Shown here: positions 31,202-34,498 of the stretch, piece after piece | How positions within the stretch are numbered: position 1 is the first letter of the stretch | How the letters are laid out: the number at the start of each line of letters is the position of its first letter | NCBI GenBank assembly: GCA_021323595.1 | Contig: JAJPKR010000009.1 | Location: 1 to 34,498 of the forward strand | Origin: Terriglobia bacterium | GTDB taxonomy: Bacteria > Acidobacteriota > Terriglobia > Terriglobales > SCQP01 | Length of the DNA: 34,498 nt | Reading direction: 5' to 3' | The notes under the pieces: generated by a model | What the model saw: only the letters and a program-made list of their open reading frames with translations | Database searches by the model: none | Told to the model about the DNA's origin: nothing | Made by a program: the position numbers and the translations under genes

Positions 31202-32758
31202 ATGAACAGCGTTCTTCAAACCCGGATGCGGTCGCGCGGCGTGCAGATCGGCATCGTCGTCCTGATCATTATTGTCGGTCTGATCACGCTCGCCTTCACG
31301 CGCAAGAGCGCACCGCAATACTTCACGGCCAAGGTGACCAAGGGCGACATCGTCTCCACGGTGCAGGCGACAGGTACGGTGAATGCGCTCAAGACGGTGC
31401 AGGTGGGCTCGCAGATTTCGGGCCGCATCGTCAAGCTTTTTGTGGACTTCAACTCGCGGGTGAAGCAGGGGCAGTTGATCGCGCAGATCGATCCCACGGT
31501 TTATGAGAACCAAGTGGCGCAGGCCAAGGCCGACTTGCAAAACGCCGAAGCTTCGGTTCGGTCGGGCGAGGCCATGGTGGGGGTGCAGCAAGCGGCGGTG
31601 GCCACGGCCAAGGCCAACGTAGAGAAGGCGGAAGCGGCGCTGCACGACGCGACGCTGGTTCAGGAGCGCACGATGAGCCTGTTCCAGCAAGGCATCGATT
31701 CGCAGCAGCAGCGGGACGATGCCGTGGCCGCCTACAACACCGACCTGGCCGATTTGCACGCGCAACAAGCGGCAGAAGCGCAAGCCGAGGCCAATTTGCG
31801 GTCGGCGATGGCGCAGGTCGCTGCCGCCAAGGCGCAGGTGGCGATCAAGCAGGGTGCGTTGCGGGTAGCGGAGACGAACCTCAGCTATTGCAATATTTAC
31901 TCGCCGATCGACGGCGTGGTGGTCAATCGGGCGGTGGACGTGGGGCAGACGGTGGCCGCGTCGTTCCAGACGCCGACTCTGTTCACGATCGCCCAAGACC
32001 TCACCAAGATGCAGGTGGACACGCAGACCGACGAAAGCGATGTGGGCCGGCTCAAGGTCGGCGATCCGGCGACGTTCACCGTGGACGCGTTTCCGAATGA
32101 GATTTTTCACGGCCGGGTGGCGCAGATTCGCATGAACGCCACCACAGTGCAGAACGTGGTTGAGTACGATACCGTCATCGATTTCGACAATCCCGGGGAG
32201 CGAGTGTTCCCGGGCATGACCGCTTACGTCAACATTCCGTCGGCCATAGTGCACGATCAGTTGGAAGTGCCGAACGCGGCGCTGCGCTTCAAGCCGGACT
32301 TGAAGCCGGACCAAATGCGCGAATTGCTCGCGAAGTATGGGATGGGGGGCGGCGCGGCCAACGGCAACGGCGGCACGGCCACGGCGCGAGCGGGGGCCAA
32401 CGGCGGCGCGGCAGCGGGCGGCGGAACGCCGGGCGGCGGCCCACGGTACGGCTCGGCGCAGCGGATGGGCGGCGGCCAGGGCTTCGGGGGCGGCCAGCGC
32501 CCGGGCGGCAATCGCGCGGGGGGTGGCGCCGGGCCTAGCGATGTCACGTTCCATGCCTCGACGGCTCTGATCTGGAAGCTGGGTCCGAACAAGGAATTGA
32601 TTCCGGTCCGGATTCGTACCGGGATTACGGATTTCACCAATACCGCCGTGATGCGCGTGCTGAAGGGATCGCTCGAGCCGGGCGACCTGGTGGTGACCGG
32701 CCAAGTGGTGCAGCGCAGCATGGGCGGGCCGCCGATGGGCGGCGGGTTCCGGAGGTAG
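31202..32758 (+). CDS. MacA-like periplasmic adaptor (HlyD/RND membrane-fusion family)
   Basis: A protein of 518 residues anchored by one N-terminal membrane segment (about 15-32, [17 protein letters not shown]). A barrel-sandwich half ([20 protein letters not shown]) leads to a long coiled-coil hairpin (about 105-220), the second lipoyl half ([20 protein letters not shown]) and beta-barrel ([20 protein letters not shown]). An unusual insertion rich in Gly, Ala and Asn (about 380-445) lies before the final membrane-proximal domain. It links an inner-membrane MacB-like pump to an outer-membrane channel; the ATPase and permease genes follow directly. The ATG at 31202 has only a weak ribosome binding site. 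Confidence 0.9.
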   Translation: MNSVLQTRMRSRGVQIGIVVLIIIVGLITLAFTRKSAPQYFTAKVTKGDIVSTVQATGTVNALKTVQVGSQISGRIVKLFVDFNSRVKQGQLIAQIDPTVYENQVAQAKADLQNAEASVRSGEAMVGVQQAAVATAKANVEKAEAALHDATLVQERTMSLFQQGIDSQQQRDDAVAAYNTDLADLHAQQAAEAQAEANLRSAMAQVAAAKAQVAIKQGALRVAETNLSYCNIYSPIDGVVVNRAVDVGQTVAASFQTPTLFTIAQDLTKMQVDTQTDESDVGRLKVGDPATFTVDAFPNEIFHGRVAQIRMNATTVQNVVEYDTVIDFDNPGERVFPGMTAYVNIPSAIVHDQLEVPNAALRFKPDLKPDQMRELLAKYGMGGGAANGNGGTATARAGANGGAAAGGGTPGGGPRYGSAQRMGGGQGFGGGQRPGGNRAGGGAGPSDVTFHASTALIWKLGPNKELIPVRIRTGITDFTNTAVMRVLKGSLEPGDLVVTGQVVQRSMGGPPMGGGFRR

Positions 32759-32760
32759 CC

Positions 32761-33561
32761 GTGGCGTTGTCGAGCCAAGTCGAGCCCGCGGACGCGACGG
32801 CGCCGGCGGTCAAGCCGGAGGCGTTGATCCGCCTGGCGGGCGTGCACAAGATCTACGACTTAGGCGAGGTGCAGGTGCACGCGCTGCGCGGCATCGACGT
32901 CGAGATTCGCGGCGGCGAGTTCGTCGCCATCATGGGGGCGTCCGGCGGGGGCAAGAGCACGTTCATGAACATCGTCGGCTGCCTGGACCGGCCGACGCGC
33001 GGCCAGTATTGGCTGGAGGGCACCGACGTCTCGCAACTGGACAAGCGCGAGCTGGCCAGGATTCGCAACCGCAAGCTGGGCTTCGTCTTTCAGGGCTTCA
33101 ACCTGCTGTCGCGCACGACGGCGCTCGAGAATGTCGAGCTGCCCGCTCTCTACGCGCGCTTGCCGCAGGCCGAGCGCATCGAACGGGCGCGCGCCGCGCT
33201 GCAGATCGTCGGCTTGGCCGACCGCGAGCATCATTTTCCCAGCCAGCTCTCCGGCGGCCAGCAGCAGCGCGTCGCCATCGCGCGCGCGCTGATGAACCGA
33301 CCCTCGATCCTGCTCGCCGACGAGCCCACCGGCAATCTCGACAGCCGCACCAGCGTCGAGATCATGGACATCTTCCAGCGCCTCAATGCCGAGCAGGGCC
33401 TGACCATCATTCTGGTGACCCACGAGCCCGACATCGCGCATTACGCGCAGCGCGTGATCACCTTCCGCGACGGCAAGGTTCGCAAGGATCAGCCGGTTGA
33501 AAACCGGCTGGTGGCGGCCGAAGTGGTCAAGAACCTGCCCGTAGTGGGCGAGGAGGACTAG
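32761..33561 (+). CDS. MacB-like ABC transporter ATPase
   Basis: An ATPase of 266 residues of the LolD/MacB class. Walker [10 protein letters not shown] (59-67), ABC signature LSGGQ (163-167), Walker B ILLADEP (Asp187, Glu188) and switch His221 are all present. The N-terminal 20 residues are a nonconserved extension. The GTG at 32761 starts 2 bases after the adaptor stop with GGAGG 5 bases upstream. It powers the following permease; in E. coli MacB the two are one chain, here they are separate. Confidence 0.94.
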   Translation: MALSSQVEPADATAPAVKPEALIRLAGVHKIYDLGEVQVHALRGIDVEIRGGEFVAIMGASGGGKSTFMNIVGCLDRPTRGQYWLEGTDVSQLDKRELARIRNRKLGFVFQGFNLLSRTTALENVELPALYARLPQAERIERARAALQIVGLADREHHFPSQLSGGQQQRVAIARALMNRPSILLADEPTGNLDSRTSVEIMDIFQRLNAEQGLTIILVTHEPDIAHYAQRVITFRDGKVRKDQPVENRLVAAEVVKNLPVVGEED

Positions 33562-33563
33562 CC

Positions 33564-34498
33564 GTGGACCTTGCCTCCGTCTTGCGCATCGCCCTGCGAG
33601 CGCTGACGCGCAACAAGATGCGCTCGGCGCTCACCATGCTCGGCATCATTATCGGCGTCGGCGCGGTCATCGCCATGGTCGGAGTCGGCCAAGGGGCGAA
33701 TCACCAGATGCAGGATCAGATCGCCTCGATGGGCAGCAATTTGATCTTCATCGCTTCGGGCTCGCACCAGGCGGGGGCCGTGCATCTGGGCTGGGGACAG
33801 ACCAAAACGCTGGTGCACGAGGACGAGGCCGCGATTCTGCACGAAGTGCCGACAATCAAGGAAGTCGCCGCTGGGGCCAGCGCCCGCGAGCAAGTCGTCT
33901 TCGGCAACAACAACTGGGGCACCAATATCACCGGCACCGAGCCGCCGTATTTCGACATCCGCAATTGGACGTTCGACGAGGGCACGTCGTTTACCGATCA
34001 AGACGTGACCATGGCCAACAATGTCGCGGTGCTGGGCGCGACGGTCGTGCAAAATCTCTTTCCCGACAGCGATCCGCTCGGCCAAACCATCCGCGTCGCC
34101 AACTTGCCGTTCAAAGTCGTCGGCACCCTCCAGGCCAAGGGCCAGTCGGGCATGGGACAGGATCAGGACGACGCGGTCTATGTCCCTTACACCACGCTGC
34201 AAAAGAAGATCACCGGCCAGCCCTGGCTCTCTTACATCGTCGCCTCGGCGGTCTCGAAGGACGCCACGGCTACGGCGCAGCAACAGATCACGGCGCTCCT
34301 GCACCAGCGGCATCGCATCGCGCCCGGCCAGCCCGACGATTTCATGGTGCGCAACATGGCCGACATCGCGGACGTGGCCAACGCCGCCGGGACGATCATG
34401 ACCATTTTGCTCGGCAGCATCGCCTCGGTGTCGCTGCTGGTGGGCGGCATCGGGATCATGAACATCATGCTGGTCTCGGTCACCGAGCGCACGCGCGA
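33564..34498 (+). CDS. MacB-like ABC transporter permease, cut by the window edge
   Basis: The frame starts at GTG 33564 (AGGAGG upstream, 2 bases after the ATPase stop) and is still open at the last base, giving about 311 residues of an expected 400 or so. The N-terminal membrane segment ([19 protein letters not shown]) and the periplasmic MacB core domain (about 45-265) are complete. The second membrane segment ([20 protein letters not shown]) and the start of the conserved SVTERTR loop are present; the last two segments lie beyond the window. It is the inner-membrane part of the pump with the two preceding genes. Confidence 0.93.
   Translation, partial: MDLASVLRIALRALTRNKMRSALTMLGIIIGVGAVIAMVGVGQGANHQMQDQIASMGSNLIFIASGSHQAGAVHLGWGQTKTLVHEDEAAILHEVPTIKEVAAGASAREQVVFGNNNWGTNITGTEPPYFDIRNWTFDEGTSFTDQDVTMANNVAVLGATVVQNLFPDSDPLGQTIRVANLPFKVVGTLQAKGQSGMGQDQDDAVYVPYTTLQKKITGQPWLSYIVASAVSKDATATAQQQITALLHQRHRIAPGQPDDFMVRNMADIADVANAAGTIMTILLGSIASVSLLVGGIGIMNIMLVSVTERTR

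Noticed and set aside
1-34498. CRISPR array, rRNA genes, phage genes or a replication origin
   Set aside because: No regularly spaced repeats with unique spacers, no rRNA-like sequence, no phage structural genes and no DnaA-box cluster were seen.

Overview
The window is a high-GC stretch of a Gram-negative chromosome that looks acidobacterial. The evidence is family content: an ADOP-type duplicated orphan permease, a VWFA-related protein of the acidobacterial type, an Oar-like TonB-dependent receptor, a DUF5818-type secreted protein, and KDO (LPS) genes. This assignment rests on recognising families by eye; no search was run.

Layout. 1-8.7 kb: ADOP permease (+), then the secreted VWFA protein and the TonB receptor (both -). 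8.9-10.5 kb: kdsD-kdsC, two steps of KDO synthesis. 10.6-12.1 kb: a genomic scar with an intact tRNA-His, a ferredoxin-reductase remnant whose 5' end is lost next to the tRNA and which is split by a 194-bp repeat, a fused and nonsense-mutated antitoxin remnant, and an intact-looking VapC toxin. 12.1-24.6 kb: a redox and stress region with a 7Fe ferredoxin, a small SFPASDPP protein coupled to a DUF5818 protein, membrane cytochrome c, an AhpD-like protein, a frameshifted radical SAM gene, a PAS-LuxR regulator, a thioredoxin-like protein, a small heat-shock protein with an in-frame Cys-rich N-terminal extension, a HemA-like protein without the catalytic Cys, a sigma-54 two-component system and a double universal stress protein. 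24.7-31.1 kb: a small secreted protein, an S9 peptidase, a bioB-bioF-bioD operon and a divergent outer-membrane protein. 31.1-34.5 kb: a MacA-like adaptor, a MacB-like ATPase and a permease cut by the window edge, preceded by a possible leader peptide.

Most interesting. (1) A dispersed repeat with a strong hairpin: one copy sits inside the reductase gene, and removing exactly 194 bp restores the reading frame; a second copy is split around the start of the VWFA gene and contributes codons to its signal-peptide region. (2) The scar next to tRNA-His, ending in a VapC toxin whose antitoxin is damaged. (3) The Cys-rich/sHSP gene with two possible starts behind a sigma-32-like promoter. (4) The apparent HemA pseudoenzyme among stress genes. 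(5) Phased 21-bp direct repeats and several short palindromes in regulatory positions.

Three convergent gene pairs overlap at their 3' ends (ADOP/VWFA, AhpD-like/radical SAM, S9 peptidase/bioD), and several same-strand pairs overlap at start and stop codons, so the genome is locally compact although it also carries decayed genes.
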